Below the pieces are notes generated by a model, which was not told the DNA's origin, made no database searches, and worked only from the letters and a program-made list of their open reading frames with translations. A program made the translations under genes and the position numbers. This document shows, piece after piece, positions 10,132-19,033 of a DNA stretch of 64,000 bases (position 1 is its first letter; each line of letters opens with the position of its first letter). The DNA comes from Acinetobacter sp. ASP199 (lineage in GTDB: Bacteria; Pseudomonadota; Gammaproteobacteria; Pseudomonadales; Moraxellaceae): positions 682,001 to 746,000 of the forward strand of contig NZ_CP062182.1 in the NCBI RefSeq assembly GCF_022700675.1, written 5' to 3'.

Positions 10132-13100
10132 ATGACAACGGTGTCGAGTGCTTATGCACAGCGCTTAGTAATGACATTATTTTTGGTCTCATTTGGGATC
10201 TATCTGTTTCTTGCAACAGTGACCTATACGCCATTTGATCCGGGGTGGATGCACATTTCCAGTGACACCCAGACGGTTTCAAATGCCAGTGGGGTTGCGG
10301 GTGCATGGATCTCAGACTTACTGTTTGGTTTTCTTGGCTGGGCGAGTTTGCTTATTCCATTATATCTGTTCGTAGAAGCCGTACAGGTCTGGTGGCCACA
10401 CAGCTTCCTGAACCGGCCATTCCGTTATGCAGCACAATTCTTCCTGTTACTGACCACTTCTGCCTTGATGTTCCTGTTCTGGGAAGTCCCTGCTGATACG
10501 CTGGATAATTCTTCTGGTGGCATTATTGGTTATGAGTTAGGTCAAAGTCTTGAACAGCTATTGACGATCTACGGTGCGGCAGTGTTTCTGGTGGGTTTAT
10601 GGGTATTGCTGTTTACCTTGGCTTTTGGCGTGAAATGGAATAAGACCTGGAGCAGCCTGAAAGCAACGCCTGCATATTTACAGGATCTGTTTTATCGTAA
10701 TGTCCCGGAAGGGGAGGGTGAGTTTGATCGTTCTATGGCAGTGGCCAAGAAAGATATCGCCAGCAGTCCTGCTAAAAAGAGCGTCTCAACGCCGGTAATT
10801 CCTGTACCTGAGCATGAACCTGTAGAAATAGATCCTGTAGTTCGTGACCATGTAGCCGAGCGCCTATTCGATGATATTGCGGATCGTGAATTCCAGGCGC
10901 AACAGAAAAAACATCCAGAGCCAGAACTTAGCCCGGAAGATGAAGAATTTGAAAAAACGCTGGAAAAAGCGCATCGCCTGATTCAGGATCCAGACCGTGT
11001 GATTACCACAGGCGAAGTTTGGCGCGCATTGCATTCTGATGAAGACCAGCGCCATAAACAGGACATTGATGCGTTATTAAAAGCAGCGGAAGAAGAACAG
11101 CAGACTTCTGCCGCCCCTGTAGCGGTTGCGCCAATTCAGGAAATCAAGGCACATCTCAAAACAGAAACACCTGTAGCTTCTGTGACCACGAAAAAAGGTC
11201 TGGATTGGGATGATGATGAAATCTTTGACGAGTTGCTGGCAGCTGTACCGCCCGGGAAAACGGCGACGGATGTGCATAGCCCATTCACTGCCCAGGCATC
11301 AACTGAACAGCCAGCTTTAAGAATTGTTGAAGATTTGCCGAAAGCGGTGGTAGCGACTACAGCTGTGGCGACAGGCATCAGTGCTACTCCTGCTTCTATA
11401 CCATCGGTACGTAACACAGGGCTTGAAGCTGATTTTGATGATCTGGATGATCTACTGGTCGAAGATATTGAGCCGGAAAAGCCAGTTCGGGCTTCGAGCT
11501 ATGCGCAATCTTCTGCTTTTGTCCAGGCGCCGATTCAGCATCAAGGCATAGAAGTGTCTACACCTGAGAGCAACTCGACTGCTCAGACAGCTCTTCAACA
11601 AAATACAAATCAGCAAAATACCAGTGATGCAGTGAAAGCAGCATTATCCAAAGAAGAATTCATTGAAGCCTGGCATGAAACTGCGGGTGCTCCTCAAGAA
11701 GAAGATGAATTTGATTTTGATGCACCACTGACTGACTCGATGGGGCGTCCTTTGTCACGTGCGATGCAAGTGGCTGAACGTCGTAAAGATTTATCGCCAT
11801 TGCCGGGTTTAGAGTTGCTTGATGAAGTCGACCCAAATAAAAAAGTGAACTTCACTGAAGAGCAATTATCACGTCTGTCTGAATTGCTAGAAATTAAACT
11901 TCAGGAATTTAACGTCAAGGCCAAAGTGGTCGAAGCACAACCGGGTCCTGTGGTGACGCGTTTTGAACTGGATCTGGCACCAGGTGTGAAAGCCTCAAAA
12001 GTCACTAATATTTCCCGTGACCTGGCACGTTCCATGTCGATGGCGTCGGTACGTGTAGTCGAGGTGATTCCAGGCAAGCCATATATCGGGATTGAAGTGC
12101 CAAACAGCACCCGTGAAATGGTACGCCTAATCGAGCTGGTGAAAACCCCGAAATTTGAAGACTCGGATGCCATTCTTTCAATGGCGATGGGTAAAGATAT
12201 TTCCGGAAATCCGGTGATTACTGAACTAGGCAAAGCACCTCATATGCTGGTTGCCGGTACCACAGGTTCCGGTAAATCGGTCGCAGTGAACTCGATGATC
12301 TTGTCGATGCTGCTCAAGTACACGCCTGATCAATTGCGTCTGATCCTGATTGACCCAAAACAGCTGGAATTGGCGAACTATAACGATATTCCACATCTGT
12401 TGACACCTGTCGTTACTGATATGAAAGATGCAGTAAGTGCACTGAACTGGTGTGTCAATGAAATGGAACGTCGTTACAAGCTGATGTCTTTCCTGAAAAT
12501 CCGCAAGCTCAGCGACTATAACCGTAAGGTGGAAGAAGCAATTGCCAATGGGGAAGATCTGTTTGATCCAACCTGGAAAGCCAGTGAATCGGTGGCCGGG
12601 GAACGTGCACCACGTTTGACACCATTGCCATCAATTGTGATTGTCGCGGACGAGTTCGCGGATATGATCATGCAGGTGGGTAAAAAAGCGGAAGAAATGA
12701 TCACCCGTCTGGCACAGAAATCTCGTGCAGCGGGTATTCACTTGCTCCTGGCAACTCAACGACCATCGGTGGATGTCATTACCGGTCTGATCAAAGCCAA
12801 CATCCCAACGCGTGTAGCACTGCGTGTAAACTCGAAAATCGACTCGCGTACCATTCTGGATGCGGGTGGTGCAGAAGACCTGCTGGGTCATGGTGATATG
12901 CTGTTCCTTGGCCCAGGTAAAATTGAGCCTGAACGTGTGCATGGTGCTTTTATTGCCGATGATGAAGTTAACCGTATTTGTGATGCCTGGCGTGAGCGTG
13001 GTGCACCGAACTATGTGGATGAGATATTGACTCCATTTGATGAAGAACCTACAAGTCGTGGCTTTGAAGATGGTGGTGATGGTGCTTCTGACCGTGATCC

Positions 13101-13275
13101 ACTCTATGACCAGTGTGTATCGTTCGTATTAGAAACCCGTAAGGCATCTACGTCGTCGCTACAGCGTAAGTTTAGCCTCGGTTATAACCGTGCTGCCCGA
13201 ATCATTGACCAGATGGAAGAGAACGGTGTGGTGAGCGCGATGGGCGCGAATGGTAAGCGTGAGATTCTGATTTAA
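10132..13275 (+). CDS. ftsK: DNA translocase FtsK
   Basis: FtsK sits at the division septum, pumps chromosomal DNA and activates XerCD recombination at dif. The protein has about 1047 residues. Four membrane helices lie within residues 10-165, followed by an acidic linker of some 350 residues rich in Pro, Glu and Asp. The motor has Walker A GTTGSGKSVAVN (near 710) and Walker B IVIVADEFADMI (near 835), and a winged-helix gamma domain ends the protein (LQRKFSLGYNRAARIIDQME). ATG 10132 has CAGGAC upstream. An upstream in-frame TTG at 10114 is less likely. A terminator follows. Confidence 0.97.
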   Translation: MTTVSSAYAQRLVMTLFLVSFGIYLFLATVTYTPFDPGWMHISSDTQTVSNASGVAGAWISDLLFGFLGWASLLIPLYLFVEAVQVWWPHSFLNRPFRYAAQFFLLLTTSALMFLFWEVPADTLDNSSGGIIGYELGQSLEQLLTIYGAAVFLVGLWVLLFTLAFGVKWNKTWSSLKATPAYLQDLFYRNVPEGEGEFDRSMAVAKKDIASSPAKKSVSTPVIPVPEHEPVEIDPVVRDHVAERLFDDIADREFQAQQKKHPEPELSPEDEEFEKTLEKAHRLIQDPDRVITTGEVWRALHSDEDQRHKQDIDALLKAAEEEQQTSAAPVAVAPIQEIKAHLKTETPVASVTTKKGLDWDDDEIFDELLAAVPPGKTATDVHSPFTAQASTEQPALRIVEDLPKAVVATTAVATGISATPASIPSVRNTGLEADFDDLDDLLVEDIEPEKPVRASSYAQSSAFVQAPIQHQGIEVSTPESNSTAQTALQQNTNQQNTSDAVKAALSKEEFIEAWHETAGAPQEEDEFDFDAPLTDSMGRPLSRAMQVAERRKDLSPLPGLELLDEVDPNKKVNFTEEQLSRLSELLEIKLQEFNVKAKVVEAQPGPVVTRFELDLAPGVKASKVTNISRDLARSMSMASVRVVEVIPGKPYIGIEVPNSTREMVRLIELVKTPKFEDSDAILSMAMGKDISGNPVITELGKAPHMLVAGTTGSGKSVAVNSMILSMLLKYTPDQLRLILIDPKQLELANYNDIPHLLTPVVTDMKDAVSALNWCVNEMERRYKLMSFLKIRKLSDYNRKVEEAIANGEDLFDPTWKASESVAGERAPRLTPLPSIVIVADEFADMIMQVGKKAEEMITRLAQKSRAAGIHLLLATQRPSVDVITGLIKANIPTRVALRVNSKIDSRTILDAGGAEDLLGHGDMLFLGPGKIEPERVHGAFIADDEVNRICDAWRERGAPNYVDEILTPFDEEPTSRGFEDGGDGASDRDPLYDQCVSFVLETRKASTSSLQRKFSLGYNRAARIIDQMEENGVVSAMGANGKREILI

Positions 13276-13294
13276 GCTCAGAATCTCCACCAAT

Positions 13295-13326
13295 AAAAAA
13301 AAGCCTGCATAAAGCAGGCTTTTTTT
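13295..13326. terminator. Bidirectional terminator between ftsK and the PA4642-like gene
   Basis: AAGCCTGC-ATAAA-GCAGGCTT forms a perfect stem flanked by an A run and a T run, so it can end transcription from both converging genes. Confidence 0.9.
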
Positions 13327-13343
13327 ATTGTATAAGCAAAGTT

Positions 13344-13631
13344 TTAAGCAAACTTGGCTAATACTTCAAGGAACTCAGCACTATGACGCGGGAATTTTGC
13401 AATCACGTCATGAATGCGTTCACCTTCAGGGTTAGTCGCATTGACGTCACGACCATCTGCAACGAATTGAGTCAACAGGCGTTCATAGTCAAAAGGACGC
13501 ATGTGTTTATAAGCATGATAAAGCACATGAAAGTCTGCATTTACGCCTGCAGGAGGTAATTGAGTGAGATAGGCAAATACACGCTCATCTGACCATTCTT
13601 CGTTAAACGTTGCCGGTTGAGACAATGCCAT
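13344..13631 (-). CDS. PA4642-family small protein
   Basis: This 95-residue soluble protein resembles the uncharacterised PA4642 family. It has an N-terminal WSDERVFAYLTQLPPAG block, then ADFHVLYHAYKHMRPFDYERLL and a GRDVNATNPEGERIHDVI segment that resembles an ankyrin-type repeat. The start at 13631 has AAGGAG 8 bases upstream; longer in-frame starts lack one. No catalytic motif is visible and its function is unknown. It is a single gene converging on ftsK. Confidence 0.8.
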   Translation of the reverse strand: MALSQPATFNEEWSDERVFAYLTQLPPAGVNADFHVLYHAYKHMRPFDYERLLTQFVADGRDVNATNPEGERIHDVIAKFPRHSAEFLEVLAKFA

Positions 13632-13710
13632 CACAAGCTCCTTGAGGTAATTTTTAAAATGAAAAATATGAGTACGCAAGTAACAGGATATCTTAATGTT
13701 CTCTGTCTAC

Positions 13711-13908
13711 CTAGAAGCTAAACTGATGATCTTGCAGCTGGGTAAAGTAAACTTTGTACGCCCTGTCCACTCGAAGCATAGATTCTCGTTTTGCGACTGG
13801 GCCAGGCGGTGCTTTAAGTTTACTACTCCAGCTAACTCGAAGCATAGCTTCTCATCTTGCGGCCGGGTAAAGCCTTAAAGCAGTGCTTTAAGTTTACTAA
13901 TCCGGCCT
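13711..13908. repeat. Three degenerate copies of a hairpin-forming intergenic repeat
   Basis: Units begin near 13711, 13770 and 13835. Each has CT[A/C]GAAGC(A)TA, a CTTGCG/CTTGCA core, a CTGG or CCGG block and a TAAAG...CTTTA stem. The third is the best folded: GGCCGG and GTAAA and CTTAAAGC pair with GCTTTAAG, TTTAC and CCGGCC around an AGT loop (13861-13907). Copies two and three share CTCGAAGCATAG and GTGCTTTAAGTTTACTA exactly. The same design appears at 5591-5652. This 13632-13953 spacer holds no gene. Confidence 0.7.
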
Positions 13909-13953
13909 CATATTCTGCCTTGAATCAATTTGCTTGACTAATCAAAAATCAGA

Positions 13954-14226
13954 TTATCGTTCTTCAGGTAAATTGATATTCATTTCAAGCATTTCAATAT
14001 TCGCTTCAGAACGGACCTGCATTTGAATATGCTGTTCGTCTACACCGCGCACATAACGGTTCACGACTTGCATGATCTCTTTTTTCATTTGATCAATTTT
14101 GTCCTGGCTTAAACGACGACCAAGACCTTGTTCAGAGGCAACGATAACTTTTAAACGATCTTTTGCGGTTTGAGCGCTCGTTGGTTTTTCTTCGCTGCTA
14201 AAAAGCTTACTCCAAAATCCTGCCAT
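13954..14226 (-). CDS. minE: Cell division topological specificity factor MinE
   Basis: MinE stimulates the MinD ATPase at the membrane, producing the pole-to-pole oscillation that keeps the Z-ring at mid-cell. The protein has 90 residues. It has an amphipathic N-terminus (MAGFWSKLF), a MinD-interaction region with RLKVIVASEQG and the topological domain ending in EMNINLPEE. The ATG at 14226 has GGAG 9 bases upstream and leaves a 2-base gap after minD, implying coupled translation. It is the last gene of the minCDE operon. Confidence 0.96.
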   Translation of the reverse strand: MAGFWSKLFSSEEKPTSAQTAKDRLKVIVASEQGLGRRLSQDKIDQMKKEIMQVVNRYVRGVDEQHIQMQVRSEANIEMLEMNINLPEER

Positions 14227-14228
14227 GT

Positions 14229-15041
14229 TTACGCTCCAAATAATCGTGCTAACCAACCCTTCGGTTTCACTTCAATGTGACGATAAGGGCGTTCTTCTCC
14301 AAGGAAACGAGCAACAAGGTCATCATACGCTTGACCCGCTGCAGATTCGGTAAAGTTAATGACCGGTTTCCCTTCATTAGACGCTTGAAGAACGCTAGGG
14401 CATTCAGGAATGACGCCAAGTGTTGGTACACGTAAAATATCTTTAGAAATATCGTCAATCGTTAACATTTCTTGTTTATCTGCACGTTCTGGATTGAAAC
14501 GTGTGATACACAGATGTTTACGGATGCGACCTTCGTTTTGTTCCACTTTCTTGGTCTTGCTATCGAGCATACCAATGATGCGGTCAGAGTCACGTACTGA
14601 AGAAATTTCAGGATTAGTTACAATGATGGCTTCATCAGCATGGTACATGGCCATGATGGCACCACGTTCGATCCCAGCAGGTGAATCACAAATAATGTAG
14701 TCAAATTCCTGCGACAGTTCATCCATTACACGTGCCACACCTTCATCAGTGAGGGCTTCTTTATCACGTGTTTGAGACGCTGGCAGAATATATAAGTTCT
14801 CAATATCCTTATCGCGAATAAGCGCTTGTTGTAATCGTGCTTCGTTATTTAAAACATTCACAAAATCATAAACAACGCGGCGTTCACAACCCATGATCAA
14901 GTCAAGGTTACGTAAACCCACGTCAAAGTCGATAACAACAGTTTTGTGGCCACGTAGGGCTAAACCTGTTGCAAAAGATGCACTTGTTGTAGTTTTACCT
15001 ACACCACCTTTGCCTGACGTTACGACAACAATTTTCGCCAC
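14229..15041 (-). CDS. minD: Septum site-determining ATPase MinD
   Basis: MinD is the membrane-cycling ATPase that recruits MinC. The protein has 270 residues. It has the deviant Walker A motif SGKGGVGKTTTSASFATGL, the DFDVGLRNLDLIMGCE and CDSPAGIE segments, and a C-terminal amphipathic membrane-targeting helix (KGWLARLFG). The start is taken as GTG 15041 (reading MAKIVVVTSGKGG), with AGGAG 8 bases upstream; an in-frame GTG at 15050 overlaps the binding site itself. It lies 65 bases after minC. Confidence 0.97.
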   Translation of the reverse strand: MAKIVVVTSGKGGVGKTTTSASFATGLALRGHKTVVIDFDVGLRNLDLIMGCERRVVYDFVNVLNNEARLQQALIRDKDIENLYILPASQTRDKEALTDEGVARVMDELSQEFDYIICDSPAGIERGAIMAMYHADEAIIVTNPEISSVRDSDRIIGMLDSKTKKVEQNEGRIRKHLCITRFNPERADKQEMLTIDDISKDILRVPTLGVIPECPSVLQASNEGKPVINFTESAAGQAYDDLVARFLGEERPYRHIEVKPKGWLARLFGA

Positions 15042-15106
15042 CGAATCCACTCCTGTTATGGTTTAAATTCCCTATTTAACATAGGGTTTTGGTGTTTATT
15101 TATACA

Positions 15107-15826
15107 TTAAAATTCTAGAGCTTCAAATACAAGCTCTAGTTGATCATTCAAGTAAATATGCACAGGCTTTTTCACCACATGCGGTGGAATGTCGTCTGCA
15201 ACACAATAGGTACCTGCAATAGAAATCAGTTCTGCTTCCAGTGCATGACAGAAAATGCGGGCCGCAGTATTGCCACCTGCACCAGCAATCACACGACCAC
15301 GGGCACTGCCATAGATATGAATATTGCCAGAGGCAATCACTTCTGAACCGCTGTTGATGCTGGCACTGATAATAATGTCGCCATGATGCTGCACAATGCA
15401 CTGACCGGTACGCAGAATTTCATCATGGTAGGAAGTCACATGAGCAATGACAGGGGCTGCCTTAACTTCTTCTGTTCCGGCATCTGACTTAACAACTTCA
15501 GGTTTGACTTCAATGACCTGTTCTTTGGTTGCCTTGATTTCCTGCAGCTGACGGTCAGGCGGCAATACCGGGAACTGGATTGCACGCGCCTGATCTGCAA
15601 GCGGACCTTCAGTCACTGCCATCGGTTGCACATCCAGACTGATCAACAGCTGGATAAGCGCAATAAGTTCCTGCTCGACAGTACTTTCAATCACCACTAG
15701 GGTGCCCGGTGGAAATGCAGCTTGTAATTTGGGTGCTAATTGCTGGCGGATCGCATCATGATCATTTGTTTCAAGGGTAATGCGAATCGCATTGACCATT
15801 CTGCCCTTAATCCGTATATCAGCCAT
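15107..15826 (-). CDS. minC: Septum site-determining protein MinC
   Basis: MinC is the FtsZ-polymerisation inhibitor carried by MinD. The protein has 239 residues. The N-terminal inhibitory domain ends near residue 105, a charged linker rich in Lys, Glu and Val follows, and the C-terminal beta-helix domain carries [33 protein letters not shown] and ARIFC. It is the first gene of minCDE. The spacer upstream (15827-15984) must hold the operon promoter. Confidence 0.95.
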   Translation of the reverse strand: MADIRIKGRMVNAIRITLETNDHDAIRQQLAPKLQAAFPPGTLVVIESTVEQELIALIQLLISLDVQPMAVTEGPLADQARAIQFPVLPPDRQLQEIKATKEQVIEVKPEVVKSDAGTEEVKAAPVIAHVTSYHDEILRTGQCIVQHHGDIIISASINSGSEVIASGNIHIYGSARGRVIAGAGGNTAARIFCHALEAELISIAGTYCVADDIPPHVVKKPVHIYLNDQLELVFEALEF

Positions 15827-15984
15827 AGTTCTTCCTTAATACTTCTGACTTATAAAATTTTATGTCGAAGCAATGTTGTAAATAGTGCAAATCCTAGAAC
15901 AAATTTCGTTAATTCTCTAGCGATCCAGGTTATTTTTTTATGCGATCAGATTCCATAAAAAAGAATAGCATTATTCATGCCGAA

Positions 15985-17052
15985 TTAGAGGTATGTTGAA
16001 CGCTGATTTTGCTCATTTTCTTCCAAAATCTGCTGCCACTGTTTAATTTTGACCTGTTTGCGGATCGCCTCAAGTGTTTCAAAAACAGCCGACTCCACCA
16101 GTTTGTCGATGTTTGGATTTTGTTCAATCTGGATCTGACTGATCTTTTCTGAAATCATGGCAAAAGTTGGGTTATCTTTACTGTAATCAGTATGGGTAAA
16201 TGGATCGATCAGTCCTTGGGTAATATTTTCTCCCAAGCGTTGACCAATACTTTGAATCTGCTGTTCGATGCGGCTACCGACAATTGGTATCAGACGTAGC
16301 AACTGGGTCAGCTCAGGCGTATCTTCAATGGCTTTATTCACCACCTGGCCGACGTTTTTGGCAATCATATACCGCTGTGCCTGTAATTCCTTGCCTAAGG
16401 TTTCTTGCAGGATATCTGCCAAAGCAGTGGCAAATAATTGACGGTGATGCTCGACCAGATCATCAATCAGTTGACGATGTGTGGTGCTAGAGGTCAGTTC
16501 GCGTTTAATTCCGTCCAGTACGGTAACCACAATACGGCTGGTCAGCTCTTCCATAATCAGGTTGTAATAGAAGTTGCCACGCTTATACCAGCTCGATGGA
16601 ATGACCTTGAAACCGTGGCTATGCAGGTTGTAGCCGATTGCCACTGCGCGGAGCAGACGCAGAAAACGGAATTGCGGCAGGATCGCGAGAATTTCATACC
16701 AGTGAATAAAGGGGAAGAACCACCAGCGGGCATGATGACGCAAGACCATGGCAATCAGCCAGCGCACCAATAACTCCCCAATCAGGAAGGTGGTAAACCA
16801 GCCTTCGGTAATAATCACCCAGGGACGCAGTTCAGCTTTATAGAATTGCAGGATTTCAGGCAGACGTATGAAATCGAATAACCATTGCCCAAAGTCGCTC
16901 ATTAAAATGGCATTGGCACTCAGGCATAACAGGTTGATGACGATTAACACCATCATAAAGATGTCGTAGGCCAGGGCGACCTTCCAGCCCCAAGTCCCTT
17001 CACGGAAAAATTTAAAGGCGCTAGAGCTGGTTTTTGGGGGAGTTGGCTTCAT
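15985..17052 (-). CDS. Membrane protein with a voltage-sensor-like helical domain
   Basis: A 355-residue protein of unknown function. The first 145 residues contain four hydrophobic segments like the S1-S4 helices of ion channels: an S1-like YDIFMMVLIVINLLCLS, an S2-like FLIGELLVRWLIAM with Glu and Arg, an S3-like WYEILAILP, then an S4-like FRFLRLLRA with arginines every third residue. No pore loop or channel selectivity motif follows. The rest is soluble, largely helical and probably cytoplasmic. It is followed by an acyltransferase gene 19 bases upstream in the same orientation, so the two may be co-transcribed. The voltage-sensor call is an inference. Confidence 0.65.
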   Translation of the reverse strand: MKPTPPKTSSSAFKFFREGTWGWKVALAYDIFMMVLIVINLLCLSANAILMSDFGQWLFDFIRLPEILQFYKAELRPWVIITEGWFTTFLIGELLVRWLIAMVLRHHARWWFFPFIHWYEILAILPQFRFLRLLRAVAIGYNLHSHGFKVIPSSWYKRGNFYYNLIMEELTSRIVVTVLDGIKRELTSSTTHRQLIDDLVEHHRQLFATALADILQETLGKELQAQRYMIAKNVGQVVNKAIEDTPELTQLLRLIPIVGSRIEQQIQSIGQRLGENITQGLIDPFTHTDYSKDNPTFAMISEKISQIQIEQNPNIDKLVESAVFETLEAIRKQVKIKQWQQILEENEQNQRSTYL

Positions 17053-17071
17053 AGTCTCTCAGATCAGTACA

Positions 17072-17995
17072 TCAGGCTGCTCGAGCCAGATCCTGCTTCA
17101 TTTTCTCAATTAACTGATCTTTCTCAGTCCATATTTGATGAACCCATTGCTGGAAATGCTCGCGGTATTCAGCATCTTCTTCATAATTACCGCCCAGTAC
17201 CCAGTCTGGGAGTTCAATCTTTCTTAAATCTACCGCAATACGGGGTACTTCGCCCAGCCAGAATTCACCATAACCTGGTACACCGTCCGGATAAACGATG
17301 GTCATGTCTACAAATGCATCAATACGGTCACCCAGAATATTCAATGCCAGTGCCAAGCCACCGGCTTTTGGTTTTAACAGATGTTTATACGGGGACTGTT
17401 GCTGGTCATGTTTTTCCTGGGTAAAACGGGTACCTTCCAGATAATTGAGCAGGGTAAATGGCTGACTCAGCAACTGCTGGCAGGATTTACGCGCTTCATC
17501 CATATCGCGGTCTTTTAGCGCAGGATTTTTGGCAATCTGTTCCTTGGTGTGACGCTTCATCATCGGGAAACCGAGGATTTTAAATGCCTGTCCGACAAAT
17601 GGGATAAAGATCAGTTCCCATTTGGTAAAGAAACGGGTCAATGGCATACGGGTTAAGCCGAAGTATTGATTAACCGTCGTGTCGACCCAGCTCTGATGAT
17701 TACAGCTCATCAGGTAGCGCCCCTGCATATTCAGATCCAGAGATTCATCGATGCTAATGGTCCATTGGGTATTTTTAAGGACATTTTCAATCAGCCAGTT
17801 GTTTACGCCAAGCCAGCTGTTGGTAATCTTGATATTGGTTTCATCAATTTTAGATGACTTTTTGACTAGTTTGGTCAGACCCAAAGCCAGTACTGGCGGT
17901 CCATGGAAAAAGGTGCTTCCCGTCATTACTGAAGTCACTGTCAGGCCACGTGCAATTTTTTTTAATATAGGTTGTTTTTTACTTTCCGACGACAT
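17072..17995 (-). CDS. PlsC-type acyltransferase
   Basis: This 307-residue 1-acyl-glycerol-3-phosphate-acyltransferase-like protein resembles the YihG group. The catalytic NHQSWVD (the H-x4-D box), a GFPMMKRH segment, the EGTRFT substrate motif and a PKAGGLALAL segment are all present in order. An N-terminal hydrophobic stretch suggests attachment to the inner membrane. It would transfer fatty acyl groups to a lysophospholipid or related acceptor. The downstream gene is the voltage-sensor-like protein. Confidence 0.85.
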   Translation of the reverse strand: MSSESKKQPILKKIARGLTVTSVMTGSTFFHGPPVLALGLTKLVKKSSKIDETNIKITNSWLGVNNWLIENVLKNTQWTISIDESLDLNMQGRYLMSCNHQSWVDTTVNQYFGLTRMPLTRFFTKWELIFIPFVGQAFKILGFPMMKRHTKEQIAKNPALKDRDMDEARKSCQQLLSQPFTLLNYLEGTRFTQEKHDQQQSPYKHLLKPKAGGLALALNILGDRIDAFVDMTIVYPDGVPGYGEFWLGEVPRIAVDLRKIELPDWVLGGNYEEDAEYREHFQQWVHQIWTEKDQLIEKMKQDLARAA

Positions 17996-18245
17996 ATAAC
18001 CCTGTCCTAAGCTGAAAATCGACTAAATTTTGTCATATTATTAACAATATACGTTCTCAATCTGAAATAGAAAAGTGCCGAATGAGAACTATGGAGGAAA
18101 TGTGATGAAGTTAACCGTTTTGGTTACACATAAACATTACAAATAGTTACGAAAAGATTTATTATTAACAAATCAGATATGGTTATTAATTGAATTATTG
18201 ACCATTATTCTTCAAATACAACAAAACAAGTTAAGGAGGCATGCG

Positions 18246-18899
18246 ATGCGTGCATTGTTAATTACAGCAGCTGTAGCAGGGGCGGTAGCACTTACAGGTT
18301 GTCAAACTACTGGTAATAACCTTGGTGGTATTGAATACGACAAAGCAGCTTTAGGTACAGTAATTGGTGCTGCGGCGGGTTATGGTATTTCTAAAGGCAA
18401 TGCAAACACTAGCCGTCAAAACAACCGTGCAGCTGCAATTGGTGCAGTAGTGGGTGGTGCAGCGGGTGTTTACCTTGACAATAAAGAGAAAAAATTACGT
18501 CAAGCTACAGCAGGTACAGGTGTAGATGTAAACCGTAATCCAGACGGTTCGATCAACCTAGTAATGCCAGGCGCGATTACATTTGATACCAACAAATCAA
18601 ATATCAAACCAAACTTTTATGCAACATTGAACAAGGTTGCTCAAGTTCTAACTGAAGATAGCCAAAGCGGTATTTTGGTAACTGGTTATACTGACAGCAC
18701 TGGTAATGATTCAATCAACCTGCCATTGTCTCAAGCACGTGCGCAATCTGTTGCGAACTACCTTGCTGGTCAAGGCGTAGCACGTACACGTATTAATGCT
18801 CAAGGTTTAGGTTCAGCGAACCCAATCGCAGACAACACAACTGCAGCGGGTAAAGAACAAAACCGTCGTGTTGAGATTGCGGTATATGCTGTTCAGTAA
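18246..18899 (+). CDS. OmpA-family lipoprotein
   Basis: This 217-residue outer-membrane lipoprotein has a signal peptide with lipobox LTGC (Cys near residue 18). It is followed by a Gly/Ala-rich glycine-zipper segment (GTVIGAAAGYGIS and GAVVGGAAGVYLD). The C-terminal OmpA domain has ITFDTNKSNIKP, GYTDSTGN, LSQARAQSVANYL and NRRVEI, which binds peptidoglycan. It is like Escherichia coli YiaD. The start has AAGGAGG 6 bases upstream, a near-perfect binding site. It stands alone and ends at a TTCG-loop terminator. Confidence 0.92.
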   Translation: MRALLITAAVAGAVALTGCQTTGNNLGGIEYDKAALGTVIGAAAGYGISKGNANTSRQNNRAAAIGAVVGGAAGVYLDNKEKKLRQATAGTGVDVNRNPDGSINLVMPGAITFDTNKSNIKPNFYATLNKVAQVLTEDSQSGILVTGYTDSTGNDSINLPLSQARAQSVANYLAGQGVARTRINAQGLGSANPIADNTTAAGKEQNRRVEIAVYAVQ

Positions 18900-18911
18900 G
18901 ATCTGAATTGC

Positions 18912-18939
18912 AAAAAGACCACCTTCGGGTGGTTTTTTT
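18912..18939 (+). terminator. Terminator of the OmpA-like lipoprotein gene
   Basis: ACCACC-TTCG-GGTGGT is a perfect stem with a stable UUCG tetraloop followed by a T run. Confidence 0.92.
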
Positions 18940-19033
18940 ATGTCTGAAATATGATGCAGGAAAATGAATTTTCAATTAGGAAACTGAGCTTGAGCCGACT
19001 ATAATCGGAGCCGAATCTAGAAGAGGAAGCACT

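Noticed and set aside
11901..12233. 110-residue open frame antisense to ftsK
   Set aside because: The plus-strand FtsK motor motifs are intact over this range, so the opposite frame is a shadow.
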